Below are positions 24,249 to 33,380 of a stretch of 64,000 bases of DNA, piece by piece. Position 1 is the stretch's first letter; each line of letters opens with the position of its first letter. This stretch comes from Winogradskyella undariae. Its GTDB lineage: Bacteria > Bacteroidota > Bacteroidia > Flavobacteriales > Flavobacteriaceae. The notes beneath the pieces are model-generated. The model was given only the letters and a program-made list of their open reading frames with translations, ran no database searches and was not told the DNA's origin. The translations under genes were made by a program, and so were the position numbers. Location: NCBI RefSeq assembly GCF_013285155.1, contig NZ_JABTEL010000012.1, forward strand, positions 1 to 64,000, read 5' to 3'.

Positions 24249-26648
24249 TTAATAGTTAAATTGTAATTGTAACATTACATTTCTTCCCATGTCATCAGCA
24301 AAATAACGAAGGCGGTTTAAGTAAGCTCTATAGTTGGTGTCTAATAAATTATTCACGCTAAGAGCAATATTAAGATTGGTTTTATTTGAAGTTTTTAAAG
24401 TGACTTCAGAATAAAAGTTTAACAATTGATAAGCACTTGGAGGTGTGCTTACATCGACTAAAACAGTTTCGTTTGTAGAAGCGATGTAAGTTTCAAAGTT
24501 ATTATCTGGGTATTTTGTTTGTTCAAAAGTCCATTCACTCGTCAAAGACGCTGAAAACTGTTTCCAATCGTTAGTGTAAGTGATACTGTTTCGGGTATTA
24601 AATGCAGGTATATTTATAAGCGGTCTATCATTTTCAATATCATTTCCTACAGTATAAGAAGATTTATTTGAAAAATTAAAATGCGCATTAAAATTATAGT
24701 TTGCACTTAAATCGATACCGTATAACTCGGCATCAGTTTGTAAATATTCCCAAACAGGAAAAGCACCTCTAATGGTTTGCTCAATGCCTGTTGGTTCTAT
24801 ATACATATAATCATTAATGTGATTATAAAACGCTTCTACTGTTAAGTTAAGTTGATTTGAATTATGATTATAACTTGCCGAAACTCTATTAGAAGTTTCT
24901 TTTGTTAAATTTAAATCACCCAATTCAATTCTAGCAGCAGAGTGGTGTAAGCCATCACTAAACAATTCTGAAGGATTTGGTGGTCTGCTAGATAAGCTAT
25001 AGTTTCCTATAAAACTATTATGCTCATTTAGTTGATAATTAAACCCTGCTGAAGCAGAAAAATTATGATAATCAAACACCGGGTTTACCAAAAGCTGAGT
25101 TCCTAAATCTTCAAGGATGATATTTGAAAAATCTTCATCATAACCACGTTCTTCCCAACGTGATGTGATATAGTATTTTTTAGCATCGATGCGATTGTAA
25201 TCATAACGTAATCCAAAATCTAAAGTCATTTTAGCGTTTAAATTATGCTCAGCTGTAGTATAGATTCCAAAATCATACTTGTCATAATCCGGAATTAAGC
25301 GTCTTATGCCTGTATCTGGATTTGCAAAGTTATCTTGGTATCTTCCCATTATTCCAAACTTTAGCTTGTAACCTTTAAGAGCATCTAATACAATATCTGA
25401 TGAAATGGTATGGGTTTGAAGTTTTAGGTCTAAAGCGGGTGTATCTCTGTCATCTCCAACACGGATATCATATTCATAACGTTGGTTGTTTTGATAGTCG
25501 TATTGTAAATTTACTTTACCAAAATTATTAAAACGTTTGTAATACATTGCTTTTGCAACCTGATGTGTTACATCTTGTTTAGGTGCATTTATGTCGTAAC
25601 TAAAGTCTTCTATCACTAAAGGTTCTGAGCTATTGATGGCAGAAACTAAATCTTCAATATTTCCAATATGTGAAGCTTTCAGAATCCCTATTTCATTGTT
25701 TAGGTAGCTATAAAAGACTTCAAAACCAGATTCAAAGGTTTGTTTTCCTGCGCGAAAAGTAAATCCTTTAGAATTAGAACCTGTGTTGGTTAATACATAA
25801 TCTGGAGCTTCAAAATCACCATTTTGTTTAAGAGATCCTTGCACAGAAGCAAACCAACCTTTTTTTGTATACTTATTTAACTTGGTGTTAAAAGCATAAC
25901 CTCTACCGTTAGTTTGTCCGCTAAGTGTTGTTTTTCCAAACAATGTATCTTTTAAAAACACACGCTCTGGATTTGCAACAACCACACCTCCAATAGCATC
26001 ACCTCCATACGCAAGTGCACCGGCACCTTTAATTACAGAGATTTGAGATACCGCATTAACATCCATGTTAGGTGCGTGCTCAATTCCCCAATCTTGGTCC
26101 TGTAATCTAACGTTATTGTTTAACATAATTAATCTGCTGCTATGCATACCATTAATCATAGGTTTAACGATAGAACTCCCTGTACTAATAGAAGAAACTC
26201 CTGCAACCTCCTTTAGCGCGTCACCAATACTTAAAGCAGAATACTTTTTTAGAGTCTGTTCCTTAAGTACGGTTTCTTGGGCTGTTTTGGTTTCCTTTTT
26301 ATCTACATGTGCTGTTACAGAAACCTCATTGAGCTCTTCAATATGGTGCTCCATTAAAATGGTTTTAAAGGAATCACCATTTATTTCAAAACTTACGGTT
26401 TTGGTTTCGCAATTCGCATGAGATATGGTTAATGTTAAGGTTCCTGCACATAAGTTTTCAATTTTGAATTTACCATCTAAGTCTGAAAAAGCATATTTAC
26501 CACTTTCTTTTTGGTAGATAGTTGCAGACTCAATTGGTGTTCCGTCATGAAAATCTTTAAGTTCGCCTAAAAAAATATAGGTGCAATCTTGACCGTAGCT
26601 AAAGCTTGAGATAGCGATAACTAGACCTATAATTATTTGTTTCATCAA
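24249..26648 (-). CDS. TonB-dependent outer-membrane receptor
   Basis: 799 residues. Signal peptide (to about 20, FSYGQ), a carboxypeptidase-like regulatory domain (about 25-100: FLGELKDFHDGTPIESATI), the plug at about 115-220 (VAGVSSISTG ... ISVIKGAGALAYGGDAIGG), then a long beta-barrel ending in the aromatic residue that receptors need (MLQLQFNY). It imports a scarce ligand across the outer membrane using TonB energy. A lipoprotein gene follows directly and a His-rich small-protein gene precedes it. The cargo (metal, siderophore or other) is not established from sequence. Confidence 0.94.
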   Translation of the reverse strand: MMKQIIIGLVIAISSFSYGQDCTYIFLGELKDFHDGTPIESATIYQKESGKYAFSDLDGKFKIENLCAGTLTLTISHANCETKTVSFEINGDSFKTILMEHHIEELNEVSVTAHVDKKETKTAQETVLKEQTLKKYSALSIGDALKEVAGVSSISTGSSIVKPMINGMHSSRLIMLNNNVRLQDQDWGIEHAPNMDVNAVSQISVIKGAGALAYGGDAIGGVVVANPERVFLKDTLFGKTTLSGQTNGRGYAFNTKLNKYTKKGWFASVQGSLKQNGDFEAPDYVLTNTGSNSKGFTFRAGKQTFESGFEVFYSYLNNEIGILKASHIGNIEDLVSAINSSEPLVIEDFSYDINAPKQDVTHQVAKAMYYKRFNNFGKVNLQYDYQNNQRYEYDIRVGDDRDTPALDLKLQTHTISSDIVLDALKGYKLKFGIMGRYQDNFANPDTGIRRLIPDYDKYDFGIYTTAEHNLNAKMTLDFGLRYDYNRIDAKKYYITSRWEERGYDEDFSNIILEDLGTQLLVNPVFDYHNFSASAGFNYQLNEHNSFIGNYSLSSRPPNPSELFSDGLHHSAARIELGDLNLTKETSNRVSASYNHNSNQLNLTVEAFYNHINDYMYIEPTGIEQTIRGAFPVWEYLQTDAELYGIDLSANYNFNAHFNFSNKSSYTVGNDIENDRPLINIPAFNTRNSITYTNDWKQFSASLTSEWTFEQTKYPDNNFETYIASTNETVLVDVSTPPSAYQLLNFYSEVTLKTSNKTNLNIALSVNNLLDTNYRAYLNRLRYFADDMGRNVMLQLQFNY

Positions 26649-26682
26649 AATAGATTTATTAGTGTATTAGAAAACGAAAATT

Positions 26683-27024
26683 CTAACTCACTTGAGGCGG
26701 ACCTCTAACAAACCTTGTTAATTGCTGATAATTATTAAAAGAAATATAATGCGAAAAAAAGATCTTGGTAGTTTGGGTATTAACTATGATATCATAGTTA
26801 TATAAAACCAAGAATTGTGTGTTTGTAAGTTTAAATTTATAAAAATCACAAGACAGGTCAGATTCGTGAAAGTGAGTTTTATATTCTCCATCAGCGTCAC
26901 AAACTTTGTGGTATTGATGTGTAAATGCATGCGATAGTTTTACAGCAGAAGGAAACAGCACAGCAAGCACTAGCACAATAGCTAATGTTTTAAAAAGTGA
27001 TGTAAGAACTGCTTTTATATTCAA
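26683..27024 (-). CDS. Small membrane/exported His-rich protein near TonB receptor
   Basis: 113 residues. One N-terminal hydrophobic helix (TLAIVLVLAVLFPSAVKLS), then a His/Cys-containing segment HAFTHQYHKVCDADGEYKTH followed by FHESDLSC, and a basic end RGPPQVS. Several His with two Cys and acidic residues could coordinate a metal ion; this is an inference. It is 34 bp upstream of the TonB receptor gene, with the stop of the preceding gene overlapping, so these probably form one transcription unit. No known family recognised. Confidence 0.72.
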   Translation of the reverse strand: MNIKAVLTSLFKTLAIVLVLAVLFPSAVKLSHAFTHQYHKVCDADGEYKTHFHESDLSCDFYKFKLTNTQFLVLYNYDIIVNTQTTKIFFSHYISFNNYQQLTRFVRGPPQVS

Positions 27025-27515
27025 TCTAAAAATCGATTTAACCCGAATCTGCGGAGCATTTTCTTTTCAAATTCCCAGAAAAATTTGAATTGACCGAAGA
27101 GCCAACCAAAGGTTACTAATAGAATTTGATAGAAAACAAGCCCAATGATAATGTATAAAAACCAATAAATTGCAATGTTTAAGTTTTCTTTAGTAATTCC
27201 GATAAAGCGAATAATAGGTCTGCCAACAAATAAAGAAGATGAACCTGTAAATGCAAAGACCATAAATACACGAATCATTTCCCATTTATAGTCGAGAATC
27301 CATTTCTTTTCTAATTTTTTAAAAATGAATAAAGTTAATTTCAATAAGCCAAAGAAGATAAAAAGAGAAGTTATAATGGTTATTGTAATTCCATAATCTT
27401 CTAAAAAAGCGTTCGCAATTTTAAAAGCTGAATAACCTAGGATTATAAGACCAAAGAAGGGAAATAAAAACTGCCAATTATGTTGTATCTCCCAATGTTT
27501 TTTAAATTTTTCCAT
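27021..27515 (-). CDS. DUF6787-like membrane protein
   Basis: 164 residues, four hydrophobic segments (about 17-37, 42-65, 80-98, 118-145). It starts KKHWEIQHNWQF and contains MVFAFTGSSSLFVGRPI, the recognisable part of DUF6787 from flavobacteria; the end WEFEKKMLRRFGLNR is basic and cytoplasmic. Function unknown. The stop overlaps the next gene by 4 bp (ATGA type), so it is coupled to the His-rich protein and the TonB receptor downstream. Confidence 0.75.
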   Translation of the reverse strand: MEKFKKHWEIQHNWQFLFPFFGLIILGYSAFKIANAFLEDYGITITIITSLFIFFGLLKLTLFIFKKLEKKWILDYKWEMIRVFMVFAFTGSSSLFVGRPIIRFIGITKENLNIAIYWFLYIIIGLVFYQILLVTFGWLFGQFKFFWEFEKKMLRRFGLNRFLD

Positions 27516-27564
27516 AGCTTAAGTTTCCTAAAACAAAACTAATGAATAAAGCTGTATTTATAGC

Positions 27565-28002
27565 TTAAATTCTAGGTGTAAAGGAAGAAAGTTTTTGTTT
27601 GTACTTTAATTGAAAATACAGAAAGTAATTGTATAATTTATAGTTGACTTCATAACCGTAATCAGTTCTATTATCATAATCTATGCGCACTTCGTAAAGA
27701 TTTGGATCGTAGGTTTGAGGTTGTAGATTTCTTTGATTCCATGCTTGAACTAAAACCGTATTTCTAGATTCTAACCATTCTTGAGTATGATAACCTTCGG
27801 GTCTAGCAGTGCCTTGCAACCAAGAATTAAACCCAGGTTCTATGATTATAATTTCATAATCGTTTTCGTCACTACTAATAGATACTGTATCGTTTTCTGT
27901 TAGGCTATTTTGGTTTTCGTTATTAATTACAGGACTTGTGTTATAAGATTTACAACTTGCAATTAAAATGAGGATTATAATAAATGGAATAATCTTTTTC
28001 AT
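27565..28002 (-). CDS. DUF6146 family lipoprotein
   Basis: 145 residues. Lipobox LIASC (Cys17). After an acidic Ser/Asn linker, the conserved segment FNSWLQGTARPEGYHTQEWLE at about 57-77, then QAWNQRNLQPQ and a Tyr-rich end (YGYEVNYKLYNYFLYFQLKYK), as in DUF6146 proteins of Bacteroidota. No activity known. It lies 49 bp upstream of the DUF6787-like gene on the same strand and may start the operon that continues to the TonB receptor. Confidence 0.85.
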   Translation of the reverse strand: MKKIIPFIIILILIASCKSYNTSPVINNENQNSLTENDTVSISSDENDYEIIIIEPGFNSWLQGTARPEGYHTQEWLESRNTVLVQAWNQRNLQPQTYDPNLYEVRIDYDNRTDYGYEVNYKLYNYFLYFQLKYKQKLSSFTPRI

Positions 28003-28198
28003 ATGCTATTTTATTATTTTCAATGTTAAATATGTCTATTTCATAACGAAATAAAGATATTAAAAATTAGTAGTGTTAATAAGGTTTCACTTTGATTTAA
28101 CACTACAAAGCAATTGTAAATTTTAGTTTTGTACAAGTGATAATAAGTAAACTTAGTGTTTCACTGCGTAAAGTTATTATTTCAGTTAGGTTATTATA

Positions 28199-28229
28199 AA
28201 AAAAAGAGCAACTCGTTAAAGCTGCTCAT
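28199..28229 (-). terminator. Terminator downstream of the DUF937 gene
   Basis: On the minus strand GAGCAGCT and AGTTGCTC pair (one G-T) around a 6-nt loop and are followed by a U-tract (the A-run at 28199-28205 on the plus strand). Confidence 0.78.
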
Positions 28230-28250
28230 ATGTAAGTAGGGTAAGTAATT

Positions 28251-28883
28251 TTATTTTCCGAACATGCCTCCTAAAAGACTTCCTATTCCTCCTTCTTTTT
28301 TGTCGCCACCTAATAACATTCCAGCAACATCATCTACAACACTTCCGTCACCGTCAGCATCTAATATTTTTTCTAAAAAGTTTTGTTCATTAGAAGCATC
28401 ACTTCCTCCTAATAATCCACCTAAAAGACCACTAATGTCAGATTGAGAACTTACGTTATTTTGGCTAGCTTGCTTACCTAAAACTCCCATTAAAATTGGA
28501 GCTGCAACTTTTAAAATGTTTGCTACAGAACCAGCATCTACACCTGCTTTTTGACCAATAACTTGTTCAACACCTTGTTGTTTACTTCCTAATACATGAC
28601 CAAGAATTTTTGCGCCATCATTTTTTACAGAATCATCTACACCACCATCAAACAAACCACCAAGATTGTCTAAGATACTTCCATTATTTCCGCTTAAAGC
28701 TCCCATAAGTCCTGCTGCACCTTCTGGGGTAGAAGCATTACGTTCCATAGCTTTCATAAGTACTGGTAAAGCTATCGTTAATACGCTACTTGTTTTATCT
28801 TGATCGGTTCCTGTAGAACCAGAAACGCCACTAATAATGTTTTTTCCTAAATCACTGTTTAATAAATCTAATATTCCTGCCAT
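28251..28883 (-). CDS. DUF937 domain protein
   Basis: 210 residues. DUF937 proteins are small-residue-rich alpha-helical proteins; here DLLNSDLGKNIISGVSGSTG, SVLTIALPVLMKAMERNA and KVAAPILMGVLGKQASQNNV fit, with Gly-rich linkers and a C-terminal GGMFGK. An acidic loop LDADGDGSVVDDVAG near 168-182 resembles an EF-hand-like Ca2+ site. No signal peptide, so probably cytoplasmic or membrane-associated. Function of the family is unknown; a YidB-like role is sometimes suggested. It sits downstream of serA/serC and the acyl-CoA reductase. Confidence 0.85.
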   Translation of the reverse strand: MAGILDLLNSDLGKNIISGVSGSTGTDQDKTSSVLTIALPVLMKAMERNASTPEGAAGLMGALSGNNGSILDNLGGLFDGGVDDSVKNDGAKILGHVLGSKQQGVEQVIGQKAGVDAGSVANILKVAAPILMGVLGKQASQNNVSSQSDISGLLGGLLGGSDASNEQNFLEKILDADGDGSVVDDVAGMLLGGDKKEGGIGSLLGGMFGK

Positions 28884-28924
28884 TTTATTTTTTATTTAAG
28901 GTTAGTTATATATTGTATATGAAG

Positions 28925-28965
28925 GTACAAAAAAAAGTCCCACATATAGTAGGACTCATTTTTTT
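28925..28965 (-). terminator. Terminator downstream of serA
   Basis: On the minus strand AGTCCTA and TGGGACT pair (7 bp with one G-T) and are followed by a U-run. It lies between the serA stop and the DUF937 start, so DUF937 is probably expressed separately. Confidence 0.65.
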
Positions 28966-29043
28966 TCGTTTGGTCACAATTTTGAAATATTTCTTTTTTT
29001 AAGAATCATTTAAAACTGTTACTCCTGAGAAATACAGGTGTAT

Positions 29044-29994
29044 CTATCCGAGAATAGCTATAATTTGCTCTGCTAATTCTGTACCAATTCTGTCTTGCGC
29101 TTCATTAGTCGCAGCACCGGTGTGTGGTGTTAACGATAATGCAGAATTCATTAATAACTGAATTTCTGGTTTTGGTTCTTTTTCAAAAACGTCTAATGCA
29201 GCTCTCGATACTTTACCGCTTTCTATTGCTTTAACAAGTGCAATTTCATTAACAACACCACCACGAGCAGCGTTAGCAATGATAACACCATCTTTCATTT
29301 GGTTAAATTCTGCTTCGTCAATTACGTAATCTTTTTGAGCAGGTACGTGAAGTGTTAAAAAGTCTGCTTGTTTTAAAACGTCTTCTTTAGAAATCGTTTT
29401 AATTTCAAAGTTTACTTTCTGGCCATCAAAGAATTCTAATTCTAAATTGGCTTTTTCTAAAAATGGATCAAAAGCAATAACTTTCATTCCTGCACCAAGT
29501 GCTACTTTTGCAGTTGCTTGACCGATACGTCCAAAACCTAAAACACCTAAAGTCTTTCCTTTTAATTCGGTTCCTTTAGCATAAGATTTCTTTAAACCTT
29601 TAAAGTTAGCATCTCCTTCTAATGGCATATCTCTGTTAGAGTTATGTAAATAACGTGCTAAACCGTAAAAATGTCCGAATACTAATTCTGCTACAGAATG
29701 TGAAGATGCAGCCGGCGTATTAATGACTTTAAGACCTTTGCTACGTGCATAATCTACATCAATATTATCCATACCAACACCACCACGACCAATAATTTTT
29801 AGGCTAGGGCAGTTGTCAATTAAATCTTTTCTTACTGTTGTTGCACTTCTTACTAATAAAACAGAAACTTCATTTTTATTGATGTAGTTTTCTAATTGTT
29901 CTTGTGCAACAGTTGTTGTTATTACTTCGTAACCTGCAGCTTCTAAAGCGTTAATTCCACTTTGAGATACTCCATCGTTTGCTAATACTTTCAT
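29044..29994 (-). CDS. serA: D-3-phosphoglycerate dehydrogenase (short type)
   Basis: 316 residues. D-isomer-specific 2-hydroxyacid dehydrogenase. NAD motif GKTLGVLGFGRIGQATAKVALG near 140-160, the Arg region ANAARGGVVNE near 235, the Glu of EKEPKPEIQLL near 273, and the catalytic His in LTPHTGAAT near 285. It lacks the C-terminal ACT domain of longer SerA enzymes, so feedback by serine through ACT is not expected. It lies just after serC on the same strand, making serine biosynthesis the likely role. Oxidises 3-phosphoglycerate to 3-phosphohydroxypyruvate. Confidence 0.9.
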   Translation of the reverse strand: MKVLANDGVSQSGINALEAAGYEVITTTVAQEQLENYINKNEVSVLLVRSATTVRKDLIDNCPSLKIIGRGGVGMDNIDVDYARSKGLKVINTPAASSHSVAELVFGHFYGLARYLHNSNRDMPLEGDANFKGLKKSYAKGTELKGKTLGVLGFGRIGQATAKVALGAGMKVIAFDPFLEKANLELEFFDGQKVNFEIKTISKEDVLKQADFLTLHVPAQKDYVIDEAEFNQMKDGVIIANAARGGVVNEIALVKAIESGKVSRAALDVFEKEPKPEIQLLMNSALSLTPHTGAATNEAQDRIGTELAEQIIAILG

Positions 29995-30106
29995 TATTTA
30001 AGTTTAAAAGATTAAAAGTTTTCAATTGCTAATTTTGAAACTTTAAATTATATTTTTTATATATCCAAATAAGGCATTGCTTATTCGGATATATAAGTCT
30101 TTTTTA

Positions 30107-31168
30107 TTAAGCTTTACTTTCTAATTCACTCATAACTTCTACAAGTGCTTTTACGCTATCTAAAGATAATGCGTTGTACATAGAAGCTCTATAACCACCA
30201 ACACTTCTGTGTCCATTAATACCATTAATACCAGCTTCTCTTACCATTGATTCAAAAGTTTCCTTAAGATTTTCATTCTCTAAAGTAAAAGTAGCATTCA
30301 TTAAAGAACGATCTTCTTTTGCTGCGTAACCTTTGAATAATGGATTTAAATCAATTTCAGAATACATCAATCTTGATTTTTTCTCATTTTCTTTTTCAAT
30401 AGCTTTAATACCACCTAGGTTTTTTAACCATTCTAAAGTTAGCATAGAAACGTATACAGGGAATACAGGAGGTGTATTAAACATACTTCCTTTGCTTATG
30501 TGCGTTTTGTAATCCATCATAGAAGGAATCTTACGAGATACTTTTCCTAAGATGTCTTCTTTAATAACAACAAGGGTTGTACCAGCAGGTCCCATATTTT
30601 TTTGAGCACCAGCATAGATCAAATCAAATTTAGAGAAATCTAACTGACGAGAAAATATATCACTACTCATATCACAAACCATAGGAACTGGTGATGTAGG
30701 GAAATCCTTCATCTGAGTTCCAAAAATAGTATTGTTAGAAGTACAGTGGAAATAATCGTAATCTTCAGGGATATCGTATCCTTTAGGAATATAATTGTAA
30801 TTAGCACTTTTAGAAGAACCTACTTCGTAAATATCATCATAGATTTTAGCTTCTTTTATAGCTTTATCTGCCCAAGTACCAGAGTTTAAATAACCAGCTC
30901 TTTTTTCTAAAAGATTTAAAGCTACCATTAAAAATTGAGTACTTGCACCACCTTGAAGAAATAATGCTTTGTAACCTTTACCTTCAAGTCCTAACAACTC
31001 TAAAGCTAAAGACCTAGCGTTTTCCATAACATCTACAAATGGTTTGCTACGATGCGAAATTTCTAAAATAGATAAGCCTTCATCAAAGTTTAATACAGCT
31101 GAAGCTGCTTGTTCCATTACAGATTTTGGTAATACACAGGGACCTGCGCTAAAATTATGTTTTTTCAT
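30107..31168 (-). CDS. serC: Phosphoserine aminotransferase
   Basis: 353 residues. PLP-dependent class V fold with the Schiff-base lysine in LIYAGAQKNMGPAGTTLVVI near 195, N-terminal FSAGPCVLPKSVMEQA, the substrate-contact HRSKPF, and the C-terminal GHRSVGGYRASMYNAL. It converts 3-phosphohydroxypyruvate and glutamate to phosphoserine and 2-oxoglutarate. serA follows after about 110 bp and the acyl-CoA reductase precedes it. The phosphatase SerB is not in the window. Confidence 0.95.
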   Translation of the reverse strand: MKKHNFSAGPCVLPKSVMEQAASAVLNFDEGLSILEISHRSKPFVDVMENARSLALELLGLEGKGYKALFLQGGASTQFLMVALNLLEKRAGYLNSGTWADKAIKEAKIYDDIYEVGSSKSANYNYIPKGYDIPEDYDYFHCTSNNTIFGTQMKDFPTSPVPMVCDMSSDIFSRQLDFSKFDLIYAGAQKNMGPAGTTLVVIKEDILGKVSRKIPSMMDYKTHISKGSMFNTPPVFPVYVSMLTLEWLKNLGGIKAIEKENEKKSRLMYSEIDLNPLFKGYAAKEDRSLMNATFTLENENLKETFESMVREAGINGINGHRSVGGYRASMYNALSLDSVKALVEVMSELESKA

Positions 31169-31272
31169 TAATCTTAATATTTAGTTATGAAAAGTTGTGT
31201 TTTTCTAATTAAACAGCTACAAAGGTGATAATTAATTGCTTATTTAGTGTTATAGAATTGATAATTTTTACT

Positions 31273-32331
31273 CTATATTTTTAATAAAAATTCAATAGTG
31301 TCTTCTCCATCAGCATAATCCCAAAGTTGTGGGTTTTGAGTTTCACCGAATTGAATGGTTGTATCTACAAAAGAACGTGATACAACACATTGTATTTTAT
31401 CTGAATCCGTTTTTAATTTTTGAAGTAATTCGTCATTACTGTCATAATACTCATAAAACATTGTGGCAATAGGTGAGGCGTAGCTTTCGTCTTCCTTTAT
31501 CATTAAGAATCCGTTTTCTAACATATTAAACTCGCTCATTAAATAAACCGCTTTATTATAGTCGTAATTGTTAGCATACTTAGATTCGTTTATAATAGCA
31601 TTCCATTTATAAACGGCATTGAAAAATTTTTCAAAATCATAATCCTTAGGGACAAATAATTTAGAAACATTTCTACAGCCTAGTCCATAATATATAAAGA
31701 TATCGTCAGATAATGCTTCGAGCTCTTCTTGAGTTTCGTTTCCGGTTAAAACGGCTACTGAATTTCTATTTTTTCTAATAATGGAAGGTTTGTTCTTAAA
31801 ATAGTATTCAAAATAACGTGCCGTATTATCGCTTCCTGTAGCAATAACAGCATCAAATTGGTTCAGTTTTTCTTCTGTAAAGGTTATTTTCCCTTTAAAA
31901 GCTGGTGCTACAACCTCTAAATATTTAGCTAAGAACGGTAATATATGTTTGTCATTAGATGATTGTTTAACCAATACATTATGACCAGAAATAAGTACAG
32001 ATAAAAAATCATGAAAACCTACCAACGGAATATTTCCTGCCATAATTATGGCAACCGTTTGTGTATTTACGTCCTTAAAGTTATATTTCTCTAACCAATG
32101 ATTGATATTTTTATTAGTCAATGCATTAGACCAATTTTTTAAGGTAAGTGAAATGTTAGCTTTAGTAAACCATCCATTATGTTCTTGAGCTAATTTTAAT
32201 TGATGTTTAAAGCCGTCATAAAATAAATCGTTGGCTTCAATGGTATCCTTTTTTATGCTTTCATTTTCTTGAAATTGACTTAAAAATTCACCTAATTTTA
32301 CAAATGCGTTAATTCTATATTGTAAATCCAT
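31273..32331 (-). CDS. Acyl-CoA reductase (LuxC-like, PF05893)
   Basis: 352 residues. The open frame runs 19 codons further but MDLQYRINAFVKLGEFL is the natural start. The C-terminal two thirds are an aldehyde-dehydrogenase-like fold: TVAIIMAGNIPLVGFHDFLS near 105, VLVKQSSNDKHILP near 137, an ATGSDNTARYFEYYF loop near 182, and a conserved Cys in YYGLGCRNVSKLF near 230. LuxC-type enzymes reduce acyl-CoA to aldehydes. The gene is divergent from the ferredoxin gene and leads the serC/serA direction; this grouping is common in flavobacteria and unexplained. Confidence 0.88.
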   Translation of the reverse strand: MDLQYRINAFVKLGEFLSQFQENESIKKDTIEANDLFYDGFKHQLKLAQEHNGWFTKANISLTLKNWSNALTNKNINHWLEKYNFKDVNTQTVAIIMAGNIPLVGFHDFLSVLISGHNVLVKQSSNDKHILPFLAKYLEVVAPAFKGKITFTEEKLNQFDAVIATGSDNTARYFEYYFKNKPSIIRKNRNSVAVLTGNETQEELEALSDDIFIYYGLGCRNVSKLFVPKDYDFEKFFNAVYKWNAIINESKYANNYDYNKAVYLMSEFNMLENGFLMIKEDESYASPIATMFYEYYDSNDELLQKLKTDSDKIQCVVSRSFVDTTIQFGETQNPQLWDYADGEDTIEFLLKI

Positions 32332-32337
32332 AAAGAG

Positions 32338-32369
32338 TTTGGTTATACGATGTTTTGGCTTTATTTTTG
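32338..32369 (+). promoter_or_regulatory. Bacteroidota-type promoter of the ferredoxin gene
   Basis: TTTG (32338-32341), 20-bp spacer, TATTTTTG (32362-32369) matches the -33/-7 consensus well. It places transcription start near 32377 and a leader of about 30 nt before the ATG at 32409. Confidence 0.7.
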
Positions 32370-32408
32370 CAATTGCAAATTTAAGCAAACAATACTAAAA
32401 AAATTACT

Positions 32409-32765
32409 ATGGCAATTATAATCACAGACGAATGTATTAATTGTGGAGCTTGTGAGCCAGAATGTCCTAATACAGCTATTTACGAAGGAGCAGACGATTG
32501 GCGTTATGCAGACGGTACAAGTTTAGAAGGGAAATTAGTACTTCCGAATGGTAAAGAAGTTGATTCTGAAGAAACACAAGAACCCATAAGTGATGAAGTT
32601 TACTACATTGCTCCAGATAAATGTACAGAGTGTATGGGCTTCCATGAAGAACCCCAATGTGCTGCTGTTTGTCCTGTAGATTGTTGTGTGCCAGATGAAG
32701 ATCATGTGGAAACTGAAGAGCAACTCTTAGGTAAACAACGCTTTATGCATCCTAACGGTCATTAA
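32409..32765 (+). CDS. fdx: 2x[4Fe-4S] ferredoxin
   Basis: 118 residues. Two cluster motifs: [15 protein letters not shown] at 9-23, and [20 protein letters not shown] at 73-92, in which the last Cys groups supply the ligands (CxxC...CxxxCP with an insertion typical of the bacterial type). An acidic C-terminal tail follows. It transfers low-potential electrons, for example to the divergent reductase or to other Fe-S enzymes; the pairing with the acyl-CoA reductase suggests but does not prove it is the donor. Cytoplasmic. Confidence 0.95.
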   Translation: MAIIITDECINCGACEPECPNTAIYEGADDWRYADGTSLEGKLVLPNGKEVDSEETQEPISDEVYYIAPDKCTECMGFHEEPQCAAVCPVDCCVPDEDHVETEEQLLGKQRFMHPNGH

Positions 32766-32796
32766 GCAATAAGCATAATACACGTTAATAATATAG

Positions 32797-32825
32797 AATC
32801 CTGAGTCTTTGGCTTGGGATTTTTT
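32797..32825 (+). terminator. Terminator after ferredoxin (G-U rich stem)
   Basis: AATCCTGAGTC and GGCTTGGGATT can form an 11-bp stem with several G-U pairs and a TTT loop, then a T-run. A close relative with the same loop and wobble pattern lies at 36642-36674, so this is a repeated terminator type. Confidence 0.75.
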
Positions 32826-32928
32826 ATGTTTTAGAAAGACTCGTTTATAGAAGTCATTATAAAATCATTACTTTTTTTGTAATTTTTTCTAATATTTGTG
32901 ACTACTTCAAAGTTGTGCATAACTTTGA

Positions 32929-33303
32929 ATGAGAATAAAAATAGCTATCGGTATATTAATTGTCTTCTGCTTTGCGGAAATAAGGCCTGTATTGCCTTTT
33001 TTAGAGTATTGTTTTAATTATGAATATATTTCAGAAGTTCTATGCATAAACAAAAATAAGCCTGTAGTAACCTGCAATGGAAAGTGTTATTTAAGTCTAC
33101 AATTAAAAGAAACACAAGAGTCTGAGGGGCAAGGTAAAAATGCATTAACTACTAAATTAGAAAGAATTCCGATGATATCGTGTAACTATGAATTCTCAAA
33201 GTTTATACTACTAAAATCTGTTTCTAAACAAAATAATGCTTTTTATCAATTTTCAATTATAGATTTAACAATCTCACCACCTACGCCACCACCAAAATGT
33301 TAA
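32929..33303 (+). CDS. Exported protein with conserved CNGKCYL motif
   Basis: 124 residues. Single hydrophobic N-terminal helix (MRIKIAIGILIVFCFAEI). Then EYISEVLCINKNKP and VTCNGKCYLSLQLKE near 44-62: three Cys in a pattern that looks redox-active or metal-binding. It ends PPTPPPKC. This small family recurs beside outer-membrane or metal-related genes in flavobacteria, but its function is not known to me. It is 78 bp upstream of a Met-rich outer-membrane protein gene on the same strand, and they may share a role, perhaps in copper handling. Confidence 0.75.
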   Translation: MRIKIAIGILIVFCFAEIRPVLPFLEYCFNYEYISEVLCINKNKPVVTCNGKCYLSLQLKETQESEGQGKNALTTKLERIPMISCNYEFSKFILLKSVSKQNNAFYQFSIIDLTISPPTPPPKC

Positions 33304-33380
33304 TTAGAGATTCGTTTAGTTTTCATATTAGATCGAAAACTTAAAATATTTTTAATTTCAATTAACAAAAAAAGTAAATA

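Noticed and set aside
26649..26682. Fur/Zur-type box upstream of the TonB receptor
   Set aside because: The gap is too short and AT-rich, and no convincing palindrome was found; the promoter of the operon is probably further upstream.
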